Positions 55,308 through 63,857 of a stretch of DNA of 64,000 nucleotides are shown one piece after another. The notes under the pieces are model-generated. The model ran no database searches, was not told where the DNA came from, and saw nothing but the letters and a program-made list of their open reading frames with translations. The DNA lies in assembly GCF_003581425.1 (NCBI RefSeq), contig NZ_QXTG01000002.1, forward strand, positions 868,001 to 932,000, written 5' to 3'. The stretch comes from Amnibacterium setariae. GTDB lineage: Bacteria; Actinomycetota; Actinomycetes; Actinomycetales; Microbacteriaceae. The position numbers and the translations under genes are program-made. Each line of letters opens with the position of its first letter. Position 1 is the first letter of the stretch.

Positions 55308-55928
55308 CTACACCCGGTCGGCCGGACGCCACTGGTTCGCCCGGCGTCCTCCCGCCGCCTCCGACACGATCGCGGCGATCCGGCGCTCGCGGGTCGGCGC
55401 CGTCTTCGCCGTCGACAGCCACTCGAGCAGCGCGTGGCGGGCGGACCTCGGGAAGCCGTCCCACGCCGCCCTCGCGGCCGGGACCGCGTCGAGCCCGGCG
55501 GTGAGGTCGGCCGGCTCGATGCCCTGCTCCACCTCGTCCAGCGCGGTCCAGCGGCCGCTCGCCACCGCGGCGTCGATGACCGCCTGCCCGGCGGGTCGCA
55601 TCAGGCCCGCGGCGAGCAGCCGCTCCACCCGCTCCTTGTTCGGGCGCGACCAGGCGCTGGTCGGCTTCCGCGGCGCGACGTACTGCAGGGAGCGCTGCTC
55701 GTCGAACGACCTGCCTTGACCGTCGATCCAGCCGAAGCAGAGCAGCTCCTCGACGATCTCCGCGTAGTCGATTGTGCGGTCGGGTCCCTTCGGCACGACC
55801 AGCCAGACGCCGCTGCTCGTCGCCGCGTGCTGCTCGAGCCACCGGCGCAGCTCGGCGCGGTCGCGCACGGGCACCTGGGGCGCGTTCCTCCCGGTCGCCG
55901 CGGACCTCGGCCGCTCCGCCGTCGCCAT
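55308..55928 (-). CDS. YdeI/OmpD-associated family protein
   Basis: 206 aa. The family pattern is clear: RAELRRWLEQHAATSSGVWLV at the N-terminus, then TIDYAEIVEELLCFGWIDGQG, YVAPRKPTSAWSRPNKERV and the closing helices with SARHALLEWLSTAKTAPTRERRI. The biochemical role is unknown; relatives protect against antimicrobial peptides or bind small ligands. ATG 55928 has no ribosome site, and a weak CAGAAT lies six bases upstream. First gene left of the tRNA-Gly locus on the flank. Confidence 0.85.
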   Translation of the reverse strand: MATAERPRSAATGRNAPQVPVRDRAELRRWLEQHAATSSGVWLVVPKGPDRTIDYAEIVEELLCFGWIDGQGRSFDEQRSLQYVAPRKPTSAWSRPNKERVERLLAAGLMRPAGQAVIDAAVASGRWTALDEVEQGIEPADLTAGLDAVPAARAAWDGFPRSARHALLEWLSTAKTAPTRERRIAAIVSEAAGGRRANQWRPADRV

Positions 55929-56075
55929 GCGGCGATTCTGCTGTGAGGCGCCGACACGCGGAAGGCGCTCCGCCACGCGGTAGCCCGACCGCTGCGCGTG
56001 GGTGGACCTACCGCGCGGAGGTCGCGCCACCGCGCGTCGAGGTGCGAGCACCGCGCGAGACGCGCGAGCCCGCCC

Positions 56076-56387
56076 TCAGTCGAGGTCGAGGCTCAGCAGC
56101 CAGGTCTCGTCCGCGGCGCGGGCGGCGAGCACGAGGGCGAGCCGGATCTCCTCCGCCCTGGCGAGCAGCGCGGCGGCCTCGTCGGTGACCGCGTCGAGCG
56201 CCTCCGAGTCCGTCTCGGCGCCCATCCGCGTCACGGCCACCGCGAGCGCGGCCGTGACCGCCGCCTGCTCCTCGAAGAGCGCCTCGCCCGTCCCGGCGGC
56301 CGACGCGGCGCCCGGAGCCGGGAACCACGCGCGCAAGGCGTCGGCGGCGGAGCGCATCTCGGTCTCCGCGGTGCTGAGCATCGTCAT
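56076..56387 (-). CDS. small Ala-rich hypothetical protein
   Basis: 103 aa, almost entirely Ala, Glu and Leu with helical character (MRSAADALRAWFPAPGAAS, EEQAAVTAALAVAVTRMGAE, LLARAEEIRLALVLAARAAD). No membrane helix or motif. Codon bias agrees with coding. The start ATG 56387 lacks a clear ribosome site. Unknown function. Confidence 0.5.
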   Translation of the reverse strand: MTMLSTAETEMRSAADALRAWFPAPGAASAAGTGEALFEEQAAVTAALAVAVTRMGAETDSEALDAVTDEAAALLARAEEIRLALVLAARAADETWLLSLDLD

Positions 56388-56457
56388 GCCGGGATGGTGG
56401 CCACGACCCGCGTCCGCCGCGTGGCCCAGCTGTGAACTCGCGGTGAACGCGGGCGCG

Positions 56458-57900
56458 TCAGAGCGCCTGGTGCGCGATCCGGCCCCCGACGAGCGTCATC
56501 GCGACCGCGTCCGGATCGAGCTCCTCCACCGGCAGGTCGAGCGCGATGAGGTCCGCGGCGTCCCCGACCCGCGGCTGCGCGCGACCGCGGGCGGAGGCGT
56601 CGAGCGCCTCGGCGAGGTCGATCCGCTGCTCGGGGTGCCAGACCGGCTCCCCCGGCAGCGCTCGGTCGACGGCGGCGCGGATCGCGCGCCACGGATCGAG
56701 CGGCGCGACCGGGGCGTCGGAACCGAACGCGAGCGTCGCGCCCGCGTCGAGCAGCGCGCGGAACGGGTAGGCACGCCCGGTGCGGCCGGGCCAGTGCTCC
56801 GCGGCGACCTCGCGGTCGTCGAGCAGGTGCGCCGGCTGCACGCTCGCGGTCACGCCCAGCGCGGCGAAGCGCGGCAGGTCCGCCTCGGCGACGAGCTGCG
56901 CGTGCTCCATGCGGCCGCCGAGCCGCGCCGCCGCGAAGGCGTCGAGCGCGACGCTCACGGCGGCGTCGCCGATCGCGTGCACCGCGGGGACGAACCCGGT
57001 CTCCTTCGCGCGCCGGAGGAGGTCCAGCAGCTCCGCCTCCGGCACCGTGAGCAGCCCGCGGCCGCCGTCCGGGTACGGGTGCGCGCAGAAGGCGGTGCGG
57101 GTGTTGAGCGCGCCGTCGATGAGCGTCTTCAGCGGCCCGACCGTGAGCAGTCCGTCCGCGCCGAGCACGGTGCCCGTGCGGAACCCGAGCCCCGCGGCGA
57201 GCTCCAGGTCCGGCGGGTACACGCCGGCCTCGATGCGCGGCCCGGTCCAGCCGTCCGCGACGCGGGCGAGCCACGGGTCCAGGTTCCAGGTCATCTCGAG
57301 GTCCACGACCCCGACGACGCCGCGGCGCACCGCCGCGTCGAGCAGCTGCGCGACCGCCTCCGCCGAGCGGCCCGACGCGAGCGCGTTGACCTCGCGACCG
57401 ACCGCGAACGCGGGCTCCTCGCGCAGGATCCCGTCCGGCCCGGGCTCGACGCCGAACCGGCGGGCGGCGAGCGTGTTCAGCCAGACCGCGTGCACGTCGT
57501 GGCTGATCAGCACGAGCGCGCGGTCCCCGCCGACCCGATCGATCGCCTCCCGGGTCGGCCCATCCGGCCACAGCCCGTCCTGGAACCCGATGCCGACGAT
57601 CGGCACCTCCGGGTCCGGCCACGCGGCGAGCAGCACCGGCAGCGCGGCCTCGACCCGGCCGAGCGCGTCGGCCGCCGTCGGGGCGCCGCCGAGCGCGATC
57701 CACTGCGCGGCGAGCGCGGCCTGGGTCACGTGGACGTGCTCGTCCCACAGCCCGCGGAGCAGGACGCGGCCGTCGAGGTCGAGGGTTGGTGCGGCGCCCG
57801 CGTCGAGGTCGGGCGCCAACGCGGCGATGCGGCCGTCGCGGACGTGCACGTCGAGGACCGCGCCGTCGACCCGGGCGCGGCGGAGGAGCAGCTCCGTCAC
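56458..57900 (-). CDS. amidohydrolase family protein (YtcJ-like)
   Basis: 480 aa metal-dependent hydrolase. The N-terminal beta sandwich has VDGAVLDVHVRDGRIAALAPDL; the metal site is seen in GLWDEHVHVTQ (HxH), in HAIGDAAVSVALDAF and in LAFGSDAPVAPLDPW (the Asp). The protein ends with another beta sandwich ending in VGDAADLIALDL and LVGGRIAHQAL, typical of this family. The substrate is unknown. GTG 57900 overlaps the stop of the Nei gene as GTGA. Confidence 0.9.
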   Translation of the reverse strand: MTELLLRRARVDGAVLDVHVRDGRIAALAPDLDAGAAPTLDLDGRVLLRGLWDEHVHVTQAALAAQWIALGGAPTAADALGRVEAALPVLLAAWPDPEVPIVGIGFQDGLWPDGPTREAIDRVGGDRALVLISHDVHAVWLNTLAARRFGVEPGPDGILREEPAFAVGREVNALASGRSAEAVAQLLDAAVRRGVVGVVDLEMTWNLDPWLARVADGWTGPRIEAGVYPPDLELAAGLGFRTGTVLGADGLLTVGPLKTLIDGALNTRTAFCAHPYPDGGRGLLTVPEAELLDLLRRAKETGFVPAVHAIGDAAVSVALDAFAAARLGGRMEHAQLVAEADLPRFAALGVTASVQPAHLLDDREVAAEHWPGRTGRAYPFRALLDAGATLAFGSDAPVAPLDPWRAIRAAVDRALPGEPVWHPEQRIDLAEALDASARGRAQPRVGDAADLIALDLPVEELDPDAVAMTLVGGRIAHQAL

Positions 57901-58988
57901 GCGTCGGGCTTCGTCTGCCAGCCGGGCGCCCAGTACAGGTTGCGGCCGCCCATGTCCTCCATCACGACCGTGCCGCGCCCGCGCGGGCTCTTCTGACCCG
58001 TCCGCTTGTAGACGTAGTGGCGCTCGTCGCGGCTCGCCATCGCACGGCGGTAGTCCTCCTCCGTCTTCAGGTCGTCGCGGGTCATCATCTGCCCCGTCTC
58101 GACGCCGACGGCGAGCAGGTGCGCCCAGTCCTTCCAGAGCTTCCGCAGCGCCGCCTCCGGGATCGACTTCCCCGGCGCGTGCGGGTTCAGGCGGGCGCGG
58201 AACAGCAGCTCGGCGCGGTAGACGTTGCCGATCCCGGCCACGACGGACTGGTCCATCAGCTGCAGCCCGATCGGCGTCGCGGACTTCCGCACGCGGGCGA
58301 CGAAGCGGTCCTCCGCGCCCTTGCCGGAGTCGTGCATCGGGTCCGGGCCGAGCTTCGCGAGCAGCTTCTCGACCTGCTGCGGGTCGAACACCTCGCAGGC
58401 GGTCGGGCCGCGGAGGTCGGCGACGGCGGTCTCGGTGAGCAGCCGGAGGCGCACCTGACCGATCGGCGGGGGCGGGAACTCGCCCTCCTCCGGCTCGACC
58501 TCGCGCTCCGACTCCGACATGCGGAGGCGGGTCAGGCGCGGTGCGCCGATGGAGGCGAGGGACGACTCCGGCAGGGCGTCGACCTTGAGGTTGCGCTCGG
58601 CCGGGCCCTCCTCGGCGACGGCGAGCAGCGCGGCGGGCGCCTCCTCCAGCGCGCCCTCGCGGAGCCCGGTCGTGTCCTCGACCATCGTCCCGCGCTGGTT
58701 CGTCTGCCCCATCCGGCCGTTCGCGGAGGTGAAGGTCGGGTCGGCGGTCACCTGGCCCGCGAAGTCCCACGCGCCGTAGAGGCCGAGGTGCACGTGGAGC
58801 GTGCGCTCCCCCTCGAACTCCAGCAGCAGGTGCTTGCCGACGGCGCTCGACGCGAGGATCTCACGGCCGTCCAGCTCCTCGGCTCCGGCCGCGAAGCGCC
58901 CCTGCGGGCTGGACGCGGCGACGCGCTGCCCGACGAAGTTGCGGCGGAACTGCAGCGCGATCCGGTGGATCGAGTGGCCCTCGGGCAC
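57897..58988 (-). CDS. Fpg/Nei family DNA glycosylase, zincless
   Basis: 363 aa, longer than usual. The N-terminus MPEGHSIHRIA gives Pro 2 and Glu 3 (catalytic), and Lys 52 (SSAVGKHLLLEF) is in place; the H2TH region includes MDQSVVAGIGNVYRAELLF. A roughly 60-residue acidic insertion (about 105-165) precedes it. The C-terminal zinc finger, which should read CxxC ... CPxC, is GQKSPRGRG and LYWAPGWQ here: all four cysteines are gone although the finger Arg (GGRNLYW) is kept. Nei-type enzymes remove oxidised pyrimidines. GTG start is one base after the rpiB stop. Confidence 0.9.
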   Translation of the reverse strand: MPEGHSIHRIALQFRRNFVGQRVAASSPQGRFAAGAEELDGREILASSAVGKHLLLEFEGERTLHVHLGLYGAWDFAGQVTADPTFTSANGRMGQTNQRGTMVEDTTGLREGALEEAPAALLAVAEEGPAERNLKVDALPESSLASIGAPRLTRLRMSESEREVEPEEGEFPPPPIGQVRLRLLTETAVADLRGPTACEVFDPQQVEKLLAKLGPDPMHDSGKGAEDRFVARVRKSATPIGLQLMDQSVVAGIGNVYRAELLFRARLNPHAPGKSIPEAALRKLWKDWAHLLAVGVETGQMMTRDDLKTEEDYRRAMASRDERHYVYKRTGQKSPRGRGTVVMEDMGGRNLYWAPGWQTKPDA

Positions 58989-58989
58989 G

Positions 58990-59487
58990 TCAGGCCTGCA
59001 GGGAGTCGACCTGGTGCCCGGCGATGGCGCCGGTCGCCTCGTACTCCGCGAGCTGGGCGATGCGGCGCGCGTGCCGCTCCTCGCCGGAGAACGGCTCGGC
59101 GAGGAACAGGTCGATCAGGTGCACCGCCTCCTCCAGCGTGTGCTGGCGGGCGCCGATCGCGCAGACGTTGGCGTCGTTGTGCTGCCGCGCGAGCAGCGCC
59201 GTGGACTCGTTCCAGATGAGGGCGGCGCGGATGCCGCGCACCTTGTTCGCCGCGATCTGCTCGCCGTTGCCGGAGCCGCCGAACACGACGCCGAGCGCGT
59301 CGACGCCCTTCGCCCGGTCGTTCAGCACGCCGACCGCGGCGTTGATGCAGAACGACGGGTAGTCGTCGAGGGGCTCGTAGGTCTCCGGGCCGTGGTTCAC
59401 GACCTCGTGCCCCTGGGACTCCAGGTGGTCCTTCAGATGCTTCGTGAAGTCGAGTCCGGCGTGGTCCGTGCCGAGGTGCACCCGCAT
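58990..59487 (-). CDS. rpiB: ribose-5-phosphate isomerase B
   Basis: 165 aa. RpiB interconverts ribose-5-phosphate and ribulose-5-phosphate. HLGTDHAGLDFTKHLKDHL, VFGGSGNGEQIAANKVRGIRAAL (phosphate and ring-opening site) and NDANVCAIGARQHT are all present, and Cys in PSFCINAA lies where actinobacterial RpiB has one. Last step-sharing gene with the zwf paralogue in pentose phosphate metabolism, though far apart here. The ATG lies seven bases after TAGGAT. Confidence 0.95.
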   Translation of the reverse strand: MRVHLGTDHAGLDFTKHLKDHLESQGHEVVNHGPETYEPLDDYPSFCINAAVGVLNDRAKGVDALGVVFGGSGNGEQIAANKVRGIRAALIWNESTALLARQHNDANVCAIGARQHTLEEAVHLIDLFLAEPFSGEERHARRIAQLAEYEATGAIAGHQVDSLQA

Positions 59488-59494
59488 GCTCCCG

Positions 59495-59500
59495 ATCCTA
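59495..59500 (-). promoter_or_regulatory. -10 box of rpiB (leaderless)
   Basis: TAGGAT on the minus strand, seven bases before ATG 59487. The GGGAG in between is too close to the expected transcript start to be a normal ribosome site. Confidence 0.45.
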
Positions 59501-59526
59501 TGGCGGCGCGTTCCCCCTCCCTCCTG

Positions 59527-59628
59527 TGCGCGGATCCGCAGATCCGTCGCGACACGCCGTGCCGGAGCGCACTCCGATCGGCGTGTCGGAGCAGAAGTGC
59601 GGATCGGCGGAAGGAATGCGGATCCGCG
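59527..59628 (+). repeat. 102-bp structured repeat, copy B (upstream of pepN)
   Basis: Same element as 23793-23894, same strand and same length, with the inner inverted repeats kept (GATCCGCA with TGCGGATC; CGACACGCCG with CGGCGTGTCG) while loop sequences differ. Covariation of paired bases with free drift of loops suggests that its folded form matters. It lies between divergent rpiB and pepN. Confidence 0.85.
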
Positions 59629-59695
59629 AATCGGGCAGGCGGCCGGGCTGCGTAGGGTTGTCGGCCGAGAACGCGACGCGGATCGAGGAGTCACC

Positions 59696-62302
59696 ATGCC
59701 CGGAGAGAACCTGACCAGGGTCGAGGCGGAGGAACGGGCCGCGATCGTGCAGCCCTCGGCGTACGAGGTCGAGCTCGACCTCACCAAGGGCCCCGAGGTG
59801 TTCGGGTCGAGGACGACCGTGCACTTCACCGCGACGCCCGGCGCCTCCACCTTCATCGACGCGATCACCCGCGACGTGCGCTCGGTGACGCTGAACGGCA
59901 CGGCGCTCGACCCGGCCGAGGTGAGCGACGGCGTGCGCATCCAGCTGCCCGACCTGCAGGCGGAGAACGTGCTCGTCGTCGACGCGGACGGCGTCTACAC
60001 GAACACCGGCGAGGGCCTGCACCGCTTCGTCGACCCCGTGGACGACGAGGTCTACCTCTACACGCAGTTCGAGGTCCCCGACTCCCGGCGGATGTACGCG
60101 GTCTTCGAGCAGCCGGACCTCAAGGCGACGTTCCGGTTCACCGTCACCGCGCCGGCGCGCTGGTCCGTCACCTCCAACCAGGCGACCCCGGAGCCCGAGC
60201 CCGCCGGCGACGGCGTCGCGACCTGGCGGTTCGAGCCGACCCCGGTGATCTCCTCGTACATCACCGCCCTCATCGCCGGGCCCTACCTCTCGGTGACCGA
60301 CGAGCTGACCAGCGCCGACGGCCGCACGATCGCGCTCGGCGCCTTCGCCCGCGCCTCCCTGTTCGACCACCTCGACGCGGACTACGTGTTCGAGAAGACG
60401 AAGCAGGGCTTCGAGTTCTACGAGCGGATCTTCGGCGTGCCGTACCCGTTCGACAAGTACGACCAGCTCTTCGTGCCGGAGTACAACGCGGGCGCCATGG
60501 AGAACGCGGGCGCCGTCACCTTCACCGAGACCTACGTCTTCCGCTCGAAGGTCACGGACGCCACCCGCGAGCGCCGCGTCATCACGATCCTCCACGAGCT
60601 CGCCCACATGTGGTTCGGCGACCTCGTGACGATGCAGTGGTGGAACGACCTCTGGCTGAACGAGTCGTTCGCCGAGTTCATCTCCACGCTCGCGACCGCG
60701 GAGGCGACGGAGTGGAAGGAGGCGTGGACGACCTTCAACATCCTCGAGAAGAACTGGGCGTACACGCAGGACCAGCTGCCGTCGACCCACCCGATCGTCG
60801 CGGAGATCCGCGACCTCGAGGACGTGCAGGTCAACTTCGACGGCATCACCTACGCCAAGGGCGCGTCCGTGCTGAAGCAGCTCGTCGCCTACGTCGGCCG
60901 CGAGCCGTTCCTCGCCGGCGTGCACGAGTACTTCGTGAAGCACGGCTTCGGCAACACGACGCTGAAGGACCTGCTCGTCGAGCTCGAGGCGACGAGCGGC
61001 CGCGACCTCACCGCCTGGAGCGAGGCGTGGCTCGAGACCGCCGGCGTGAACACGCTGACCCCGGAGATCGAGACGGACGAGGGCGGCTGGATCACCTCCT
61101 TCACGATCAACCAGTCCGGTGCGGAGGGGTACCTGGCCTCGCGGCCGCACCGCCTGGCGGTCGGCTTCTACGAGCTGGTCCCCTCGCACGGCCCGGACAC
61201 CGCTTCGCGGCGCCCGGGAACCGGCGGAGGGGGCCCAGGCGAGCGGCTCGTCCGCACCGAGCGGTTCGAGCTCGACGTGGACGGCGCCTCGACCGACGTG
61301 CCGGAGCTCGTCGGCAAGCGCCGGCCCGCGCTGGTGCTCGTGAACGACGACGACCTCGCCTACGCGAAGATCCGCCTCGACGAGGAGAGCCTCGAGACGG
61401 CGATCGACCATCTCGCGGCCATCGAGTCCCCGCTCGCCCGCTCGCTCGTCTGGAGCGCGGTGTGGGACGCGACCCGGGACGCGGAGGCGCGCCCGCGCGA
61501 CTTCGTGCGCCTGGTGCTGAACAACGTCGGCAGCGAGACGGAGTCGACCACGGTGCGGCAGGTGCTGCAGCAGGCGCTGCTCGTCGCCTCCGGCTACGTG
61601 GCGCCGGCGGTGCGCGAGGAGACGCTCGTCGCGCTCGGCGACGGCCTGCAGCGGCTCGCCTTCGCCGCGGAGGCGGGCTCGGACGCGCAGTTCCAATTCG
61701 TGCGCGCCCTCGCCTCCGTCGCCCGCACGCCCGAGCAGCTCGGCGCGGTGCGCGGCCTGCTCTCGGGGAGGACGCCGCTGCCCGGCCTCGACGTCGACAC
61801 CGACCTGCGCTGGGAGCTGCTGATCGCGCTCGTCGCCGGCGGCCAGGCCGACGGCCCCGAGATCACGGCGACGCTCGCCGCGGACGACACCGCCACCGGC
61901 CGCGAGTCCGCCGCGCACGCCCGCGCCGTCATCCCGACCGCGGAGGGGAAGGCGGCGGCGTGGGCGTCGGTCGTCGACTCGGCCGCGCTGCCGAACGCGA
62001 CCGTGCGCGCGACGACGCTCGGCTTCCGCCGCGCGATCGACCTCGGCCTGCTCGAGCCGTACGTGGAGCGGTACTTCGCGACCGTCGAGCAGCTGTGGGA
62101 GGACCGCAGCTACGCGATCGCCGAGACCCTCGCCCGCGGCCTCTACCCGTCGCCGCTCGCCTCCCGCGCGCTCGTCGACGCGTCGCAGCAGTGGCTCGAC
62201 GCGCACCCCGACGCCGCGCCGGCCCTCCGCCGCGTCGTCGTCGAGAACACGGCGTCGGTGCAGCGCGCCCTCGCCGCCCAGGAGCGTGATGCGCGTGAGT
62301 GA
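59696..62302 (+). CDS. pepN: M1 family aminopeptidase N
   Basis: 868 aa zinc aminopeptidase. The N-terminal substrate motif GAMEN is at 266-270 and the zinc motif HELAHMWFGD at 300-309, with the third ligand Glu in NESFAEF about 19 residues later. The C-terminal ERAP1-like helical domain (480-868) is complete, apart from a Gly/Pro-rich insertion near residue 505 (TASRRPGTGGGGPGER). ATG 59696 has GAGGAG upstream; a TAGGGT -10 box is at 59653-59658. It overlaps the MscS gene by 17 bases. Confidence 0.95.
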   Translation: MPGENLTRVEAEERAAIVQPSAYEVELDLTKGPEVFGSRTTVHFTATPGASTFIDAITRDVRSVTLNGTALDPAEVSDGVRIQLPDLQAENVLVVDADGVYTNTGEGLHRFVDPVDDEVYLYTQFEVPDSRRMYAVFEQPDLKATFRFTVTAPARWSVTSNQATPEPEPAGDGVATWRFEPTPVISSYITALIAGPYLSVTDELTSADGRTIALGAFARASLFDHLDADYVFEKTKQGFEFYERIFGVPYPFDKYDQLFVPEYNAGAMENAGAVTFTETYVFRSKVTDATRERRVITILHELAHMWFGDLVTMQWWNDLWLNESFAEFISTLATAEATEWKEAWTTFNILEKNWAYTQDQLPSTHPIVAEIRDLEDVQVNFDGITYAKGASVLKQLVAYVGREPFLAGVHEYFVKHGFGNTTLKDLLVELEATSGRDLTAWSEAWLETAGVNTLTPEIETDEGGWITSFTINQSGAEGYLASRPHRLAVGFYELVPSHGPDTASRRPGTGGGGPGERLVRTERFELDVDGASTDVPELVGKRRPALVLVNDDDLAYAKIRLDEESLETAIDHLAAIESPLARSLVWSAVWDATRDAEARPRDFVRLVLNNVGSETESTTVRQVLQQALLVASGYVAPAVREETLVALGDGLQRLAFAAEAGSDAQFQFVRALASVARTPEQLGAVRGLLSGRTPLPGLDVDTDLRWELLIALVAGGQADGPEITATLAADDTATGRESAAHARAVIPTAEGKAAAWASVVDSAALPNATVRATTLGFRRAIDLGLLEPYVERYFATVEQLWEDRSYAIAETLARGLYPSPLASRALVDASQQWLDAHPDAAPALRRVVVENTASVQRALAAQERDARE

Positions 62303-63464
62303 CCTGCTGCTGCGGATCCCCACCGTGTCGAGCCTCTGGTCCGACCTGTTCGCGGTCGACGACGGCGACTGGGGCAGCACCTGGTGGGGCAAGGTCGTCC
62401 AGGTCGTCGTCATCCTGCTGATCGCCGGGATCGTCCGACTGGTCTCGCACCGCGTGATCCAGATGGTCGTCAACCGCATCGTGAGCGGGGCCAAGCGCCG
62501 CCGGGGCGCGCAGGACACGCAGGCGCTGCTGAACTCCCCGGTGAGCGCAGCGCGCGTCGTGCAGCGCACCCGCACGCTCGGATCGGTGCTGAACAACGTG
62601 CTGGCGGTCGTGATCATCGTCGTGGCGCTGATCTCGATCGTGACGGTGATCAACTCCAACATCACGAGCGCGTTCTCCCTGATCACGGCGGCACTCGGCG
62701 CCGGGCTCGGCTTCGGTGCGCAGAACCTCGTCAAGGACGTGCTGACCGGCCTGTTCATCGTCTCCGACGACCAGCTCGGCGTGGGCGACATCGTCGACAC
62801 CGACCTGGCGACCGGCATCGTCGAGAACGTCGGCATCCGCGTGACGCAGATCCGCGACGTCAACGGCGTGCTCTGGTACGTCCGCAACGGCGAGCTCACG
62901 CGCATCGGCAACCGGTCGCAGGGCTGGTCCCGCGCGATCGTCGACGTCACCGTGCCGAACACGGCGGACGTCGAGCAGCTGCAGCACCGCCTGCTCGACG
63001 CCGCGAAGGCCGCGGTCGCGATGCCGGAGTACCGCGGCAGCGTGACGGAGACGCCCGAGCTGTGGGGCCTCGAGTCGGTGACCGCCGACGGCGTCGTGCT
63101 CCGCATCGTCGCCCGGACCACGGCGAACCAGCGCGACGACGTGGCCTGGGCGATCCGCACGCACCTCCGCGAGGCGCTGGAGGACGCGGGGATCAGCGAC
63201 GTGCGGCTGTCGAGCGACCGGCTCGCGGAGTTCGAGTACGCGGGCGCCCTGCGAGGCGTCCGGCCTCCGCGCACCGGGTCGACCCCGATCCCCCGCCGTC
63301 GCACGACGCGGCGAGCGTCGCCGTCGATCGAGCCGACGCCGTCCGGCTCCGTGCCGCCGCAGCGTCCTCGGACGACGGCGCGCGGCACGAACGGCGCGTC
63401 GGGCGCCTCGGGCGCGACCGGGAGGACGGGTCCGAAGGCGTCGGACGACGGGTCCGATGGCTGA
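62286..63464 (+). CDS. MscS-family mechanosensitive channel
   Basis: 392 aa. Three membrane helices; the pore helix region has LITAALGAGLGFGAQNLVKDVLTGLFIVSDDQLGVGDIV (about 133-171), the MscS signature with its Gly/Ala packing, followed by the beta domain (NGVLWYVRNGEL). The last 60 residues are Pro/Ser/Thr/Arg-rich and disordered. MscS channels open when membrane tension rises in hypo-osmotic shock. GTG 62286 lies inside the end of pepN, and the gene overlaps the globin gene by 8 bases. Confidence 0.92.
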   Translation: MMRVSDLLLRIPTVSSLWSDLFAVDDGDWGSTWWGKVVQVVVILLIAGIVRLVSHRVIQMVVNRIVSGAKRRRGAQDTQALLNSPVSAARVVQRTRTLGSVLNNVLAVVIIVVALISIVTVINSNITSAFSLITAALGAGLGFGAQNLVKDVLTGLFIVSDDQLGVGDIVDTDLATGIVENVGIRVTQIRDVNGVLWYVRNGELTRIGNRSQGWSRAIVDVTVPNTADVEQLQHRLLDAAKAAVAMPEYRGSVTETPELWGLESVTADGVVLRIVARTTANQRDDVAWAIRTHLREALEDAGISDVRLSSDRLAEFEYAGALRGVRPPRTGSTPIPRRRTTRRASPSIEPTPSGSVPPQRPRTTARGTNGASGASGATGRTGPKASDDGSDG

Positions 63465-63846
63465 GGAGGCGGGCAGCTTCTACGCGGCGGTCGGCGGGCG
63501 GCCGACCTTCGAGCGGCTCGTGCGCCGGTTCTACGCCGGCGTCGCGAGCGACCCGGAGCTGCTCGCCCTCTACCCGGAGGAGGACCTGGAGCCGGCGATC
63601 CAGCGGTTGACGGGCTTCCTCGAGCAGTACTGGGGCGGTCCGACGACCTACAGCGAGCAGCGGGGGCATCCGCGGCTCCGGATGCGGCACATGCCGTTCA
63701 AGGTGAACCCCGCGCAGCGCGACCGGTGGCTGCACCACATGCGCGACGCGGTCGACGACCTGGACCTGCCGCCGCTGTACGAGGCGGAGCTCTGGGGCTA
63801 CCTCGAGCGCGCGGCGCACGCGATGGTCAACACCTTCGAGGACTGA
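63457..63846 (+). CDS. group II truncated hemoglobin (trHbO type)
   Basis: 129 aa 2-on-2 globin. RLTGFLEQYWGGPTTYSEQRGHPRLRMRHMPF carries the proximal His (His 78 in RHMPF) and the group II pattern; the CD region FYAGVASDPELLALYP includes the distal-side aromatic residues. Group II globins bind O2 tightly and are thought to help respiration or protect against NO in actinobacteria. It follows mscS by overlap (ATG inside the mscS end), so both belong to the pepN transcript. Confidence 0.93.
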   Translation: MAEEAGSFYAAVGGRPTFERLVRRFYAGVASDPELLALYPEEDLEPAIQRLTGFLEQYWGGPTTYSEQRGHPRLRMRHMPFKVNPAQRDRWLHHMRDAVDDLDLPPLYEAELWGYLERAAHAMVNTFED

Positions 63847-63857
63847 CCCGGGCGGCC

